From: Sesamum alatum
Taxonomy: Eukaryota; Streptophyta; Magnoliopsida; Lamiales; Pedaliaceae
DNA length: 64,000 nucleotides
Direction of reading: 5' to 3'
Assembly: GCA_034509735.1 (NCBI GenBank)
Contig: JACGWO010000006.1
Span: 3,859,001-3,923,000 of the forward strand
Numbering within the stretch: the first letter of the stretch is position 1; each line of letters opens with the position of its first letter. This document shows, piece after piece, positions 12,259-23,210 of this stretch. The notes under the pieces are model-generated. The model did not search any database and was not told the DNA's origin. It worked only from the letters and a program-made list of their open reading frames with translations. The translations under genes were made by a program, and so were the position numbers.

Positions 12259-12556
12259 GAAACTCCTACGAAGTTCCTTTAAACTTCGACTAAATGAATT
12301 CCTGAGAAGTTTCAAGTGACGCTAAAAAATACGGTCGAAGGAACTCCTACGAAGTTCCCAAAAAATTTGACTAAAGGAACTCCTAAAAAGTTCTCAATCG
12401 ACGACCAAAAATTTGGTAAAAGGAACTCCTACGAAATTCCCAAAATATTCAACTAAAGGAACTCCTAAGAAGTTCCAAGCGCGCCCAAAAAATGGTCAAA
12501 TGAACTCCTACGAAGTTCCCAAGATATTCGACTAAAGGAACTCCTAAATTCCAAGC
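12259..12556 (+). repeat. Tandem repeat with palindromic core in retrotransposon interior
   Basis: Four units of about 79-82 bp start near 12259, 12340, 12422 and 12501. Each holds one or two copies of GGAACTCCTACGAAGTTCC, a near-perfect palindrome able to form a hairpin. Tandem repeats just upstream of the 3' LTR are common in Tat/Ogre-type elements. Confidence 0.8.
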
Positions 12557-12780
12557 GATAAAACGTATAACAAGACACCCTAGATCAATATTTCCCATTT
12601 ACTATTGTTTTACAATGGATCTAGTTATGGTGATCGGGCTAAACCCATGTTGAAATTATTTTGGTACATAACTTTTAAATTTGTTTTTTCGGCATCTTAA
12701 AACAGAACCAGTCTACAAAATAGCCCATAATCCACTTTAATTCCTAAACATCCTAAGGATATTGAGGAATTTGGGGTTAT

Positions 12781-13142
12781 TGATGGAGGAAAAAATCAGC
12801 CAAAAAGGGGAAATGTCATCATTCCCGAAAAGGAAGGTGCTGAAAAAGGAAAAAAATTAAAAGAAGAAAGGGAAAGGTTGACACTACCCAAAAAAGAAAC
12901 TAGTTCAGATTCAAGAGGATAAAATACGAAGCTTTGAAAGGAGTCCAGGTTCAAGAAGACAACGAAGCACGATTCAAACCCCTCATTAGTGCAACAATAA
13001 ATGACCAACAACTATATAAGCTCTACTAAAAAGAAGAGAATGTGGGAGGAAAAAGATAGGCTTGTATTATATTCTAGTGTAATTGTGCTGAATTGCACTT
13101 CCGATTAACAAAATTTCAGTTAATATTATTTTTGTACCATCA
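12781..13142 (+). repeat. 3' LTR
   Basis: 362 bp, with intact TGATGG...CCATCA ends and a TATA box (CTATATAAG, about 13012-13020). It is preceded by a weak purine-rich stretch (GAGGAATTTGGGG) that could be the polypurine tract, and followed by the target duplication CAAAC. Confidence 0.9.
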
Positions 13143-13147
13143 CAAAC

Positions 13148-14146
13148 ATAGTGTATAAGTGCAGGCAAACAACTTCTCAGTTGTACTATACTTAATTTTG
13201 ATTGTATTGGCGAAGATACGGTGATTACCTTGGGTAATATTCCATTAAGTTTCAACCAAACGAGCCATTTCATGGCGGTCACCTTCTTTTAATTGGGAAA
13301 ACGACAAAAGATTTTACCCAACACAATTTTTTTATAAATAAAATTAAAAATAAAAAGACTTATCAGTGATTTCAAATAAAAATAAATAAATAAAAGGCAT
13401 TTCAGAAATACAGAGCAAGGGTAAATTACATTGACACCCATTTAGACCAGATATAATTGCACAAACAATCTCTATCTTTTATAAAATTACAAATACACTC
13501 ATGAGTTGTTAATTATAAATTTATAATTACAAATACACCTTATATTCAGTGACAAGATTTTACACAATCACCATTTGGATACATTTCACTAACACCCGTC
13601 AGAGAATGTACCTGTTATTTTATAAAAATAACAATAAAAATGCTTTTATAATTGGTATATTCTTTAACGGGTACGATTTAGACCCGTAGTCATGCCCAAG
13701 CGTTACTCTCTTGGAAGACTCCATTTATCGGGCCCATTAAAGTTGGGCCATCCATATTTTGAGAAATTTTCCAGGGACATAAAATGACGTTTTTATTTTA
13801 TTTTTGCGACAATTTTCACGTTTTCAATTAAAAGATAAAAAATCTTTCGTGTATATCGTGTTTTACTTTTTAGACCTATATTTTGGAAATATTTTGAAAA
13901 AGTATCAGTATTTGTAAAATATAAGCTTTGGTTTCATATTTAAAACATAACTAAAATTTGAAATTTATTTAATTTTTGAGCTTACACGTCGATTGGCGAG
14001 AGCTCACACATTGTTCTCAGAAAACAACTTGTATTTCTCCGAAATTCTAATATGATTTCATATAATTTATTTATCAAGTAAAAGATAAATTTAATTAATT
14101 GAATTTTACAATTACTCCATTAAGATACATCCATTTTTTATTTATT
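13148..14146. other. Intergenic DNA with a truncated family B MITE
   Basis: A family B terminus (GGGTAAATTACATTGACACC) begins at 13419 and related sequence runs to about 13610, but no matching right end is visible. Nothing else recognised. Confidence 0.4.
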
Positions 14147-14817
14147 GGGTAAATTACACTTTCGGTCCCTATACTCAAGGCCAACATTGATTTTGGTTCC
14201 TAAATATTTTTTGGTACAAGTTTGGTCCATAATTTTTTCAAAATGTTGTGATTGTGGTCCAACCGTTAAAATTTAGGGCAAAGTTAATGGAATTTGGAAA
14301 AGACGGCCGTGTTCTTTACTTAGTGCGATAATCCGACCACTATCACAATTTGAGAGTCCATCCTATGACGGTCATTTTGCACCCCTACCCATCGTCGAAG
14401 ACTTTGCGACTTTCTTCCGTTTGTAAACCATTGCCCAAGATCCTCTCTCTTTCACCTGTTTTTTGCCACCGTCCACGTCCCTTTGTTGGCGCACCATTAT
14501 TTAAAAGCTCACTCCACAACGATCATTTTTCACCCTTACCCATTGCTGTCGATGAGATCTTCTCCTCTATTTTTATTTTTTTTTTTGCCGCCATCCCACC
14601 TCTCTTCATTCCTCTGTGTAAAACTTTTGAACACGATCGTGTTCTCCAACATTGTTTGATCATGTTCTTCAATTTTGTTAGTTTTAATTCCAAATTTCAC
14701 GGGTGGACCAAATTGTAATGTTTTGAAAAGATTACGCACTAAAATCATGACTCAAAATATTTAGGGACCAAAATCCACTTTAACCTTAAGTATATGGACC
14801 AAAAGTGTAATTTACCC
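14147..14817. mobile_element. TIR element, family D, with a GC-richer insert
   Basis: Inverted repeats of roughly 140 bp: GGGTAAATTACACTTTCGGT on the left, and ACCAAAAGTGTAATTTACCC on the right. Between them, 14290-14620 is pyrimidine-rich and GC-richer than the flanks; it may be captured host DNA but no gene was recognised. Flanks TTATTTATT and TAATTTATC are an imperfect 9-bp duplication. Confidence 0.65.
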
Positions 14818-15115
14818 TAATTTATCCAAGCTTTCACAAATATATATATGTAACATTAAATAAAGTTAAGGGGTAAAAAGTATATACTTTATCTGTATTG
14901 ATCTATATATTATTATAAAAAAGAAAGACCCTCCAACTCACAAACAGTAGTTAATGACATTACTACATCATTTTTTGGTAAAGCGAAAATGGTCCTTTAA
15001 CCGATAAGATAATAATTAACTTATTTAACTTCCAAATTTACATTAATTGATAAATTAGTTTATTTTCTTTCTTTTTTTTTTTAAATGTGATGTATTGGTT
15101 TATATTTTGCTCTTA

Positions 15116-16780
15116 TCTATATATAATAAAACAGAATCATTGCAACTATCCACCTAAGCGCCATATATACGCAGATGTGGACAACCTCAATGAGCTCCAT
15201 GGTGCCAAATATAAATTTATAATTTTTTAGATAAAATGGATAAAGAATATTTGTACTTGTCCAAATGAATCTAATCAATATTATCTGTTTATCTATTTTT
15301 TAAAGTATATAAAAACATGTTTATACAAAATGTATATATTTATTCAACAGATAAAAGTTCATTTGATTCAAAATATCATTAATATAAATATCAATTATTG
15401 TTCATTATATCCAATAATATGAAATATAGTCTGAATTAATTATTCGTTATAGTTTCTTATAATATAGCCATAATATTTTATATGTATCATAATGGTTTAT
15501 TTATAATATTCTGTATAAGATATTATAAGTGATATGACTACTGAATATTTGATGCGCAATAAACTAGAATATCTAAATTTTATGTATATAGATAAAAATA
15601 TGAAAAAGCTATAGATTAGTATATATAAAAAATGTTATATTTATTGACAACATAATAATTTCTTCTTTTATAATTATTAGTGTTTATCCAAAAAATTCTA
15701 ATCATCATAAGGAGAATGTTCATAATTATCAAATTAGAAAATTCAAATAATTTTAAAATTTTCATTAATGATACAGATAAGTCAATTTTATGAAATCTTA
15801 CATACTATTGCCATTAAAAATTTGAAATTCTAAATTACTTAAGATAAAGTTGTAATGTTATAAATAATGAGTTTGCATAAATAGCACCAAAATAAATAAT
15901 AAGGTTGTGAAATTTTACTCTACACTAGCACGGAATTTTTCTCTTTCCACCTTCATATTTTTTCCTTTACTTATATTTTAAGTGAGATTTTAAAATTTCA
16001 CAGGGTTAATTTTTGAAATTGTCGGTGAAACCAATATGTACATATATGTATTTTATATCAATGGTAATGTCAATGATTTATAATTCAATATCCATCGACA
16101 AGTTCAATGTTTATTCAAAATTTTAATTACCGTCTTAATAAGACACAATTTCTCTAAATTTTTTTTCTGAATATCTAACATTATTAATTTATTTTGTCGG
16201 TTATTGCACTAAAGAAATGCATTAATAAAAATAATTATTAATCAAGGAGATTGTTATGGCATTTCAGAAATCATGAATCCCTCCTATTTGTCCTCTTCTT
16301 TTAATCAATTTAATTTTGCATTATTTATTAAATACTAATTTTGTTTTAAATTTAAATTATTTGTCTTATTTATTTATTTATTATTAAAGCACATGTTTAC
16401 TTGATGATAGCTATTTTTGAATTTTAGTTTGCCACTTAATGAAATAAAGTACTATTTGTTTAGGTAATTATTTATCTTATTTATTTTTATTTTGAAGCAC
16501 ATATTCATTGTTCATTTTAAAGCACATATTCATTGTTCACCTTTATCCAAAAACTTTACTTATTATTTTAGGTAATTATTAGTTAGCAAAGAGTTTAACT
16601 TAATTTTTATATTCAATACACGTTTGTATTTCTATACTTATTAATTACTTTAACTTTAAAGTTTAGATTCTTTATTGTTTGTTTATTTTTATATTTTAAA
16701 TTTCAAATTATTTGTAAACTTATTTCTTTATTTTATTAAGAATACAATTCTCCCGTGCCTTGACACGGGATACTAACTAG
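15116..16780 (+). mobile_element. Inner non-autonomous Helitron nested in the outer one
   Basis: It starts A|TCTATATATAATAAAACAG and ends with the hairpin TCCCGTG-CCTTGA-CACGGGA (16751-16770), spacer TACTAA and CTAG|T (16777-16780). The host sequence reads CTCTTA before it and TTTATAATA after it; the related copy at 10371-10385 reads CTCTTATTTATAATA without interruption, giving an empty site. AT-rich, with no coding for Rep or helicase. Confidence 0.88.
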
Positions 16781-17156
16781 TTTATAATAATACATTTTAA
16801 AGCGCGAATAAATATTTATTATATGCACACAGAAATTACGTATTTCAACAGCCAATATAAAAAATAAAATCACTCATCACTCACAACAACAAATCACTCA
16901 TCACTCACAACAACAGTTTGCGACACTATAACTCTAAATTTTGGGATACCCTTAAATATCTATAATCTATACTTTAGTATACATACTTTATTATTGTTTA
17001 TACTTTATTATTATGGGAGACCACCAATGTGGTGTCTCCCAAATTTTGATATGCAATTTAATATTTATTTTAATTATTTATTAATTCCCCACCTCCCATT
17101 ATCTTTGATAGTTGTTTTTTTTGTTTTTTTTTTGATAGGTTGATAGTTGTTTTTCA

Positions 17157-17579
17157 GGGTGAACTATAATGACCTTTCCTGATGTTGACATAATTACGGA
17201 TACCCCAAAATTGTTTAAAAAATTATAAATACTTGCCACAAGGTTTGTAATTTTTAATCAAGGGCCTGAAATGGTCCATTTTGCTCTTGATTTTTTTTTT
17301 AAATTCTAAAAAAACCAGCTGAGATAAATTATATTATCAATTATCTGTGTAAAAAATATAAGAAACCTCTCCTTCCGTATTTTTGTCCAAAAAAATTTAG
17401 AGATTTTAAATTATTCAATTTGTATGAAAGCATTTGGGTCAGTTCAACCATAAAAATGGATAGAAATAAGTTATTTAATAGACGGTTACAAATCTCAGTT
17501 GAGTATTTGTAATATTTAAAACAATGAGGGGATATTCGTAATTCTGCCAAACCTCACAAGAGGTTATTATAATTTACCC
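17157..17579. mobile_element. TIR element, family C, within outer Helitron
   Basis: GGGTGAACTATAATGACC on the left is mirrored by GGTTATTATAATTTACCC on the right. Interior phrases (TGACATAATTACGGATA) match the copies at 7589 and 22172. No clear target duplication. Confidence 0.65.
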
Positions 17580-18151
17580 TATTTTTTATGTTATTTTCAT
17601 TGTCTTTTTTCACTCTATAATATTACATCATTACTTCATACATATTATCAAATAATAATTATTTATTTGAAGTAATCTTAAAAAACTATGCACGCACATA
17701 GTGTGTGCACAGAATTACTAGTAATATAATTATTCATTTATCCCAAATGCTTAATGCCAGTTTTTAACGGCCAATCTACTATCACAACTATTTCCCGCTT
17801 TCAATCATGTATTTATGTTTATCATTTACTGTACTTTTAATTATGTATTGATTTTTATTTTTTATATTTTTATTATGTCAATTTGATTATACGACACGAT
17901 TATTTGTACTCCTAAATTACGAGCGATAATAATCAGAACTACGATTTATGATCGAATGAAAAATAAAATAATTAGACTATTCTAAACAAAAAATAAATAA
18001 ATAAGGATTTAATGAAAATTCACATTATGCAAACACTCAACAAATTTTTGGTTTATTTATTAAATAATAAAATAAATACAGCTTCAAGACTTAATTAGAT
18101 TAATTGTTTTATTTTATTTTTTCAATTTTTGTAATAATGAGTTTTGGTTTA

Positions 18152-18905
18152 TTGGCTGGCGACAGGCTGTCAGCAACAAAGTCCCACTCTCTCTCTCTCT
18201 CTCTTACAAGACTAGTCCTCCCTACCTTACAATGTTTTCTTCTCTCTCTTCTCTTCTCTTCTCTCACATACACAAAACTTCAAACTTCTCTCTGTTGTTT
18301 TTGCCTTCAATTTCTTCTCTCTCACTAGGGCATATTTGCTCGATTTCAGATTCCTCCTTTCAGCTTGCCGGATCGTTGATGCGCAACTCGTAAGATTTCT
18401 CCTGATCCCCTTTTTTCTATTTTTTTTGGAGTTTAATTTTGTTTTCATGGTGAATTTAGAGTGAGTGTTTTTGGTTTTGTATTTTGGTGATGAATGTGCG
18501 GATTTTGTGGAGGCTTCGGGGATTCTATTGTCTCCACTTGTTTTAGATGATTCTTCTTCTTTGTTGTTGTTGTTGTTGTTGTCGTTGTCATTTTGTTTAT
18601 TTCTTCTGGATGAGCTGTTCTGCATGTATGTTTGTTTGAGTTTTTACATGGCATTTGGTCTTGTTTTTCAATTAAAATGGAAGTTTGAATTATTATTGTG
18701 CTGGTTGAGTACTGTTTTGTGTGGTGAGTTTATTTTTTTACATGAATTGCTTGTATAAATTTTCCGGGAGGATGATTACTTGCTTTCATGCTTTATTTAT
18801 CATGAGTTTAAGTGAACTTTAAGCGAATGGGATTTAAAGTAGTTTGCAGTTTCAAAAATCCTTTGATATGGATGACTAATGGATTTCTGAAAATAATTGG
18901 ACTTT
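18152..18905 (+). promoter_or_regulatory. Promoter, leader exon and start of leader intron, homologous to the ISA2 leader
   Basis: The first exon of the seven-span gene ends at 18389 (CAACTC|GTAAGATTTC). From GACAGGCTGTCAG (about 18160) through CTCTCTGTTGTTTTTG, TTTCAGCTTGCCGGATC and the donor into the intron (TGGAGTTTAATT, GAATGTGCGGA, CATGGCATTTGGTC, GGATTTCTGAAAAT), the sequence aligns in the same order with the reverse complement of 47555-48211, the ISA2 leader. The exon has long CT tracts (about 18186-18205 and 18237-18265). Confidence 0.8.
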
Positions 18906-20349
18906 ATGATTTGGTCATTCCACAATTTAGAAATGTAGACCTATTGTTGAAGTAACTCGGAACCAGATAAGATATGCATTGGACACAAGTTCTAAGTCCC
19001 AAGAGGAATCTGAATTACGATTTAAAGGTCTTAAGTTGGCCATACAACAATGTGCAATAAACTTCACGACACGAGTGCTTTGTAATTTGATTGCTGTAGG
19101 CAAATTTTTTGGTATGGAAAGTTAATTTGGGACCATGGTCCATCGCTTACCAGTTGCGCACATCGTTACAGGGTTTGGTAAATCTCGATGAGGTTGTATA
19201 AAAACACAAATTGCTTTTATCTTGTCTTTTCTGCTTGATATGTACTTTTTAAAATTAAAAGGATGATTGTATCCGACAGTTGTCTTTCTCTACGTCAATG
19301 TTAGGTTGCCATGAGGATGTACATTGACCTACAATGTAAAAGGTTATTTAAGATGTTGGCTGTGTCGCTCCTGGAATTAATAAGAAAGCTTGGATGCTGA
19401 AAATATGTGTTTTTGAGAGATATTAATGTAATCTCGGAACTGCAATTTTGCAACGTGGGGGTTATCTTATGTGTGAATCTTGATTAGAACAATGCTAGTT
19501 GGAAAGGGGCTTGCTTCAGCATATGAGGTGTGTCCATCTGCATATAATCAAAATTTAATTGGTTTCCTTTTCAAGAACCATGCCACTTCTTTTGCTACTT
19601 TTTCTAGTTTTTTTCATGAAGTCATGCAATAAAAGTGAAGATTTCTACAAATTATGTTCGACCAACTTTTGGCTTTTCGTACCCAATTCCTCTGGACTGG
19701 TGTATGATTTTGCTCCAACGTAATTATTACCTTATTGTTATCCGCTCTGAAATCCAAACAACTGAGTCATTTAAGTAATTATGTTGCTGATGATAATGAT
19801 GGGAGCAACTCTCTTTTCTTACTTGATCGAATTTGCTAAAAGTCTTAACTGTGCTGAACTTGTGGTACATTCACAAAGAGTTCGTTTCAGATATGATTTG
19901 TTTTTCCTTTGTTTTATCACTAAGGACCTTGCTGTCTCTGGTTTGATGTGCACATTTGGCAATTTTGGGTTTCGCCATAATTGCTGAATTATGCAATTAG
20001 ATCTTCAAGCTCCTTTTCTTGCATTGTCTTTTTTTCCTTTCTTGATTGTCTCCATTTAATTTTGATCATAGTGAATAGTTCTGGCAGAATCTGTTGCGAC
20101 TGAGATTCTTTTCATGTCTGTGTGTGCTGCTTTATATCTCCAAAAATAGATCATTCTTGTCGCGGCATTTCTAGTGCGTTATATATGCAGGTATAGCACG
20201 CCATGTACACTGTAATACTAACACTAATTATGGATGGACCCTCTTATATCATTTCCAGTTTTGGCTTATTTTCCTTAAGCGGAGTAGTTAAGCTGTCTCT
20301 TCACTTTGGTTGAGAACTACTGATTTTGAGTTACTTGTTCATGTTGCAG
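18390..20349 (+). other. Leader intron of the seven-span gene
   Basis: Donor GT at 18390-18391, acceptor CAG at 20347-20349 (TTCATGTTGCAG|GTTGC). T-rich, typical of a plant leader intron, with a TTG microsatellite at about 18555-18580. No coding in the interior. Confidence 0.65.
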
Positions 20350-20594
20350 GTTGCTATTCCAAGGTTGAAAAGTTCAAAGCAATTCTGTTTCTCCATTCTT
20401 GCTTTTGCTTTGGGTGAATCTAATCAATCTCTCAAGTGGCCGTGTATGATTGTTTTGGAGTAAATAGGAGCCTCCGCTGATTTCTTTCGACTTTTCTCAG
20501 TTTGCTTGCACTCTCTGAGGAGTCCTTTACTCGGTGGAGGTTTTTCTTGTGTCCATGCTGGCGGAGAGCATGCGTGGATTCTTTGCTTTGGGTA

Positions 20595-21779
20595 ATGCCC
20601 CTGACGAGATTTGTTGCTGATGCACTTGATGTGGTGACAATTTGTCTTGTCGCTGTGTTTGTCCTTCTGGGTTTGTTTTGCATCGTACATTTGTTTTACT
20701 TCCGCAATGAGATCCGCAGTCAAGGTCTTGTCCAGCTTAGTTTTTTCAATGGTCCTTGGATTATCAGAATTACATACATCTTTTTCGCTGTCTGGTGGAG
20801 CATTGGGGAGATTATTCGGTTGAATCTATTGAGACGCAAAGGAAGAATCTTGAATGCCCTCAATTTGAAATGGCAGGAAAATGTTTGCAAATGCTACATT
20901 GTCTCCAACCTGGGATTTGCAGAACCATGCCTGTTTCTGACTCTCATTTTTCTTCTTCGTGCATCGTTGCAGAGGTCCGGAACTTTAAATCAGAATTGGA
21001 ACTCGAGAACAGCTGGTTTTGTTCTTCTTTTTTGCTTCCCAATGGTGATTCTTCAGCTTGTAATTATTTTAATCGCACCGAGGTATAAGGATAAACGCAT
21101 CCTGAAGCTGCCTTCTTATTTCATCAATGCGGCTACTTCTTCCAATACAAAAGATGATGATGTTGCCCTCTGCACTTACCCATTATTGAGTACCATCTTT
21201 CTTGGTCTTTTTGCTACTGTGCTAACTGCCTATATGTTCTGGCTAGGAAGGCGAATTCTTCACTTGGTCATCAATAAGGGTCTGCAAAAGAGAGTGTATA
21301 CATTAATCTTCTCTATTTCTGGTTTTCTCCCGTTACGAGTTCTTCTGCTTGGTTTGTCCGTCCTATCTAGGCCGGAGAAGGTTGTGTTTGATGCCATTGT
21401 ATTCTTGGCTTTTCTTTCCCTTTTATGCTGTGCCTGTGTGGGTATCTGCATGCTCGTCTACCTCCCGATTGCAGATTCTCTAGCTTTGAGGAATCTGCAT
21501 AAAGACACAGAAGCTACGACCGGTGATGAGTGCAACGACTCCGCATCACTAATTGCTAATCAGAGCCCTGTTGAAGGAAGTCCCGCACGAAACTCATCAG
21601 CTTCAACAAACCGCGGATCAATTTCTTTCCGGACAAAGGAAAAAGACAATACTTCTGGAGCAGGTTTCGTGGAGCTGAGCCTCTTCACACCGAGCCAGCA
21701 CTCTTCTCCACCCGGGTCGCCCAGACTTCTCGGCTGGCCGATGATCTCGCCCTCGCCCGCACAAGGTCAGGAACCCTAA
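20595..21779 (+). CDS. Plant-specific seven-span membrane protein of unknown function
   Basis: Single coding exon of 394 residues. The start MPLTRFVADAL fits the family; an upstream in-frame Met at 20502 would add 31 residues with no membrane or targeting feature and lies in the leader. Hydrophobic spans lie near residues 12-35, 55-77, 102-123, 140-161, 195-217, 232-257 and 262-290. A short conserved stretch (KWQENVCKCYIVSNLGFAEP) sits between spans 2 and 3. The last 95 residues are soluble, Ser/Pro-rich and probably cytosolic or disordered. I place it with the Arabidopsis At1g10660/At5g62960 group, from memory; these are uncharacterised, with a resemblance to TOM1/THH1-like or GPCR-like topologies. 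The 5' leader is spliced and shares its promoter-proximal sequence with ISA2. Confidence 0.87.
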   Translation: MPLTRFVADALDVVTICLVAVFVLLGLFCIVHLFYFRNEIRSQGLVQLSFFNGPWIIRITYIFFAVWWSIGEIIRLNLLRRKGRILNALNLKWQENVCKCYIVSNLGFAEPCLFLTLIFLLRASLQRSGTLNQNWNSRTAGFVLLFCFPMVILQLVIILIAPRYKDKRILKLPSYFINAATSSNTKDDDVALCTYPLLSTIFLGLFATVLTAYMFWLGRRILHLVINKGLQKRVYTLIFSISGFLPLRVLLLGLSVLSRPEKVVFDAIVFLAFLSLLCCACVGICMLVYLPIADSLALRNLHKDTEATTGDECNDSASLIANQSPVEGSPARNSSASTNRGSISFRTKEKDNTSGAGFVELSLFTPSQHSSPPGSPRLLGWPMISPSPAQGQEP

Positions 21780-22235
21780 ACCCTTCTCCTGATGATGAAA
21801 CCATTTTTGTGGTGGGAACTCACTGTTTGTATAGGAATTACTTAGCATTTTAATAAGGATTGCTAATTTTGTTTCTCTTTTTTCCCCCTTTTTTTGGGTA
21901 TTTGAGATATAGTTGGTTTGCTTGTTATCCACCTCTTTTTTTCTGGTGGCACTTTTTAATCTGTATCTCTTAAATTCAGCCTCTTTATGACAATTTTACA
22001 GCTGTGCTGACTATCAAGGCTGCTTTTATTTCAAAGAGTTTCTATGTGTATCTGTATATTTTTCCTTAAATGATTTCAGTATATTCACACAAGTGCCAGT
22101 GCACACCTAGGTAACGTACATTGCAGCTTAAATTAAGCAAGTACATGGCCAACCTGGCAAGGTAAAGTATAGGTAAATAACGGTTATTTTCGTGAGATTT
22201 GACATAATTATATATGCTTTTTGCCATTTGAAAAA

Positions 22236-22897
22236 GGGGTAAATACACTTTGTTTCTCTGAATTATCCTTGATGCAAAACTTACCCTCTAAACTATTAAA
22301 TGCAACATTTACCTCCTGGTTAAGTAAAATTACTCCTCATGTCTTGAATAATTATTTGATTCTCAATATATTTTATTATTTTGCACATTAAACCATCATT
22401 AAATTATTTTTTTTACTAAATAGAATTTTTAGTAAGTGAAGAATTTAAATTAAAAATGGTGTAATAAGTTAATAGATACACAACAAATATAATATCTCGG
22501 TAACTCATATATATTTTTGAAAAGAAATTGACAATGTATATGCATAACCAACATTTAAACACATTTAGGAAGAAAGATCAATAAACATTTTCTTTTCATT
22601 TTCTTAAAGAAATTATATTAAAATGGTAATAATTATTCTTTTCTAAAAAATTAAATAGTTAATAACTTAATTTTATGATCAAATTAATAAAATCTTTTTA
22701 CATAGTTTTTTTTATTGTATTCATTCATTACTTGATGTTGAGTCTATAAAATAGTTTAAATATATTGATAATAATATAACTAATCAAAGGTATGAGGGAT
22801 AATTTTGTCTTATCAGGGGGATAAGTGTTATATTTGTTAGTTTAGGAGATAAATATTACAGCAGGAATAGTTTAGGGGGGCAAAGTGTATTTAACGC
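22236..22897. mobile_element. Mutator-like MITE with perfect 9-bp target duplication
   Basis: TIRs GGGGTAAATACACTTTG and CAAAGTGTATTTAACGC. The flanks are both TTTGAAAAA (22227-22235 and 22898-22906). It is the same family as 26413-27386. Non-coding, AT-rich interior of about 600 bp. It interrupts a family C element. Confidence 0.85.
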
Positions 22898-23210
22898 TTT
22901 GAAAAATTACAAATGCTTCTCTCAAAGAAAAATATTTATATAACCTCTAAACGGTAAGGTGAAAATTATTATTTTATTTTTGCTGATTTTTTTTTTTTTG
23001 AAGAATGTAAAAAACATTGAGGGTGGGTAGTAAATGGGTATATTAGTTCATAAAAATATTTTAGAAAATTCTTAAAATATTATAAAATTATAATTTGTAA
23101 TTCAAAAGTGCATTTTTGTTAGTTCACATAAGAATTGGATTGAAACTTAACGAGAACTAACGGAATGAGCTCGTTGTTAGATGGACGTCAAAATTATGTG
23201 GTGAAAATTT

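Larger units (their letters stand above)
8901..13142 (+). mobile_element. Complete non-autonomous LTR retrotransposon
   Basis: Two 362-bp LTRs (8901-9262 and 12781-13142) lie in direct orientation and bound the element. The insertion is flanked by CAAAC on both sides (8896-8900 and 13143-13147), a perfect 5-bp target duplication. A primer-binding-site-like sequence, TGGCGTCGTCTGTGGGAA, starts three bases after the 5' LTR (9266-9283); this form is known from plant Ty3/gypsy elements of the Tat/Ogre type. No gag, protease, RT, RNase H or integrase coding was found, so the element depends on a partner. The interior is interrupted by a Helitron-like insert (10162-10448) and a large fold-back element (10679-12210), leaving about 1.7 kb of its own interior. 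The LTRs differ at about 42 of 362 positions by hand count, mostly transitions, so the insertion is old. Confidence 0.9.
14902..17721 (+). mobile_element. Outer non-autonomous Helitron
   Basis: 5' terminus A|TCTATATATTATTATAAAA at 14902. The 3' terminus is a hairpin (TGCACGCAC ... GTGTGTGCA, 17689-17709), an eight-base spacer, then CTAG|T at 17718-17721. Insertion between A and T without target duplication is the Helitron hallmark. There is no Rep/helicase coding. It contains a second Helitron (15116-16780) and a family C TIR element (17157-17579). Confidence 0.75.

Noticed and set aside
16999..17042. Perfect-looking hairpin GGGAGACCACC / TGGTGTCTCCC as a Helitron end
   Set aside because: No CTRR follows within the usual distance; the outer Helitron end at 17721 fits better.
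18227..18758. Several 70-130 codon frames in the seven-span gene leader
   Set aside because: They lie in CT-rich and TTG-repeat leader and intron DNA on both strands; low complexity only.
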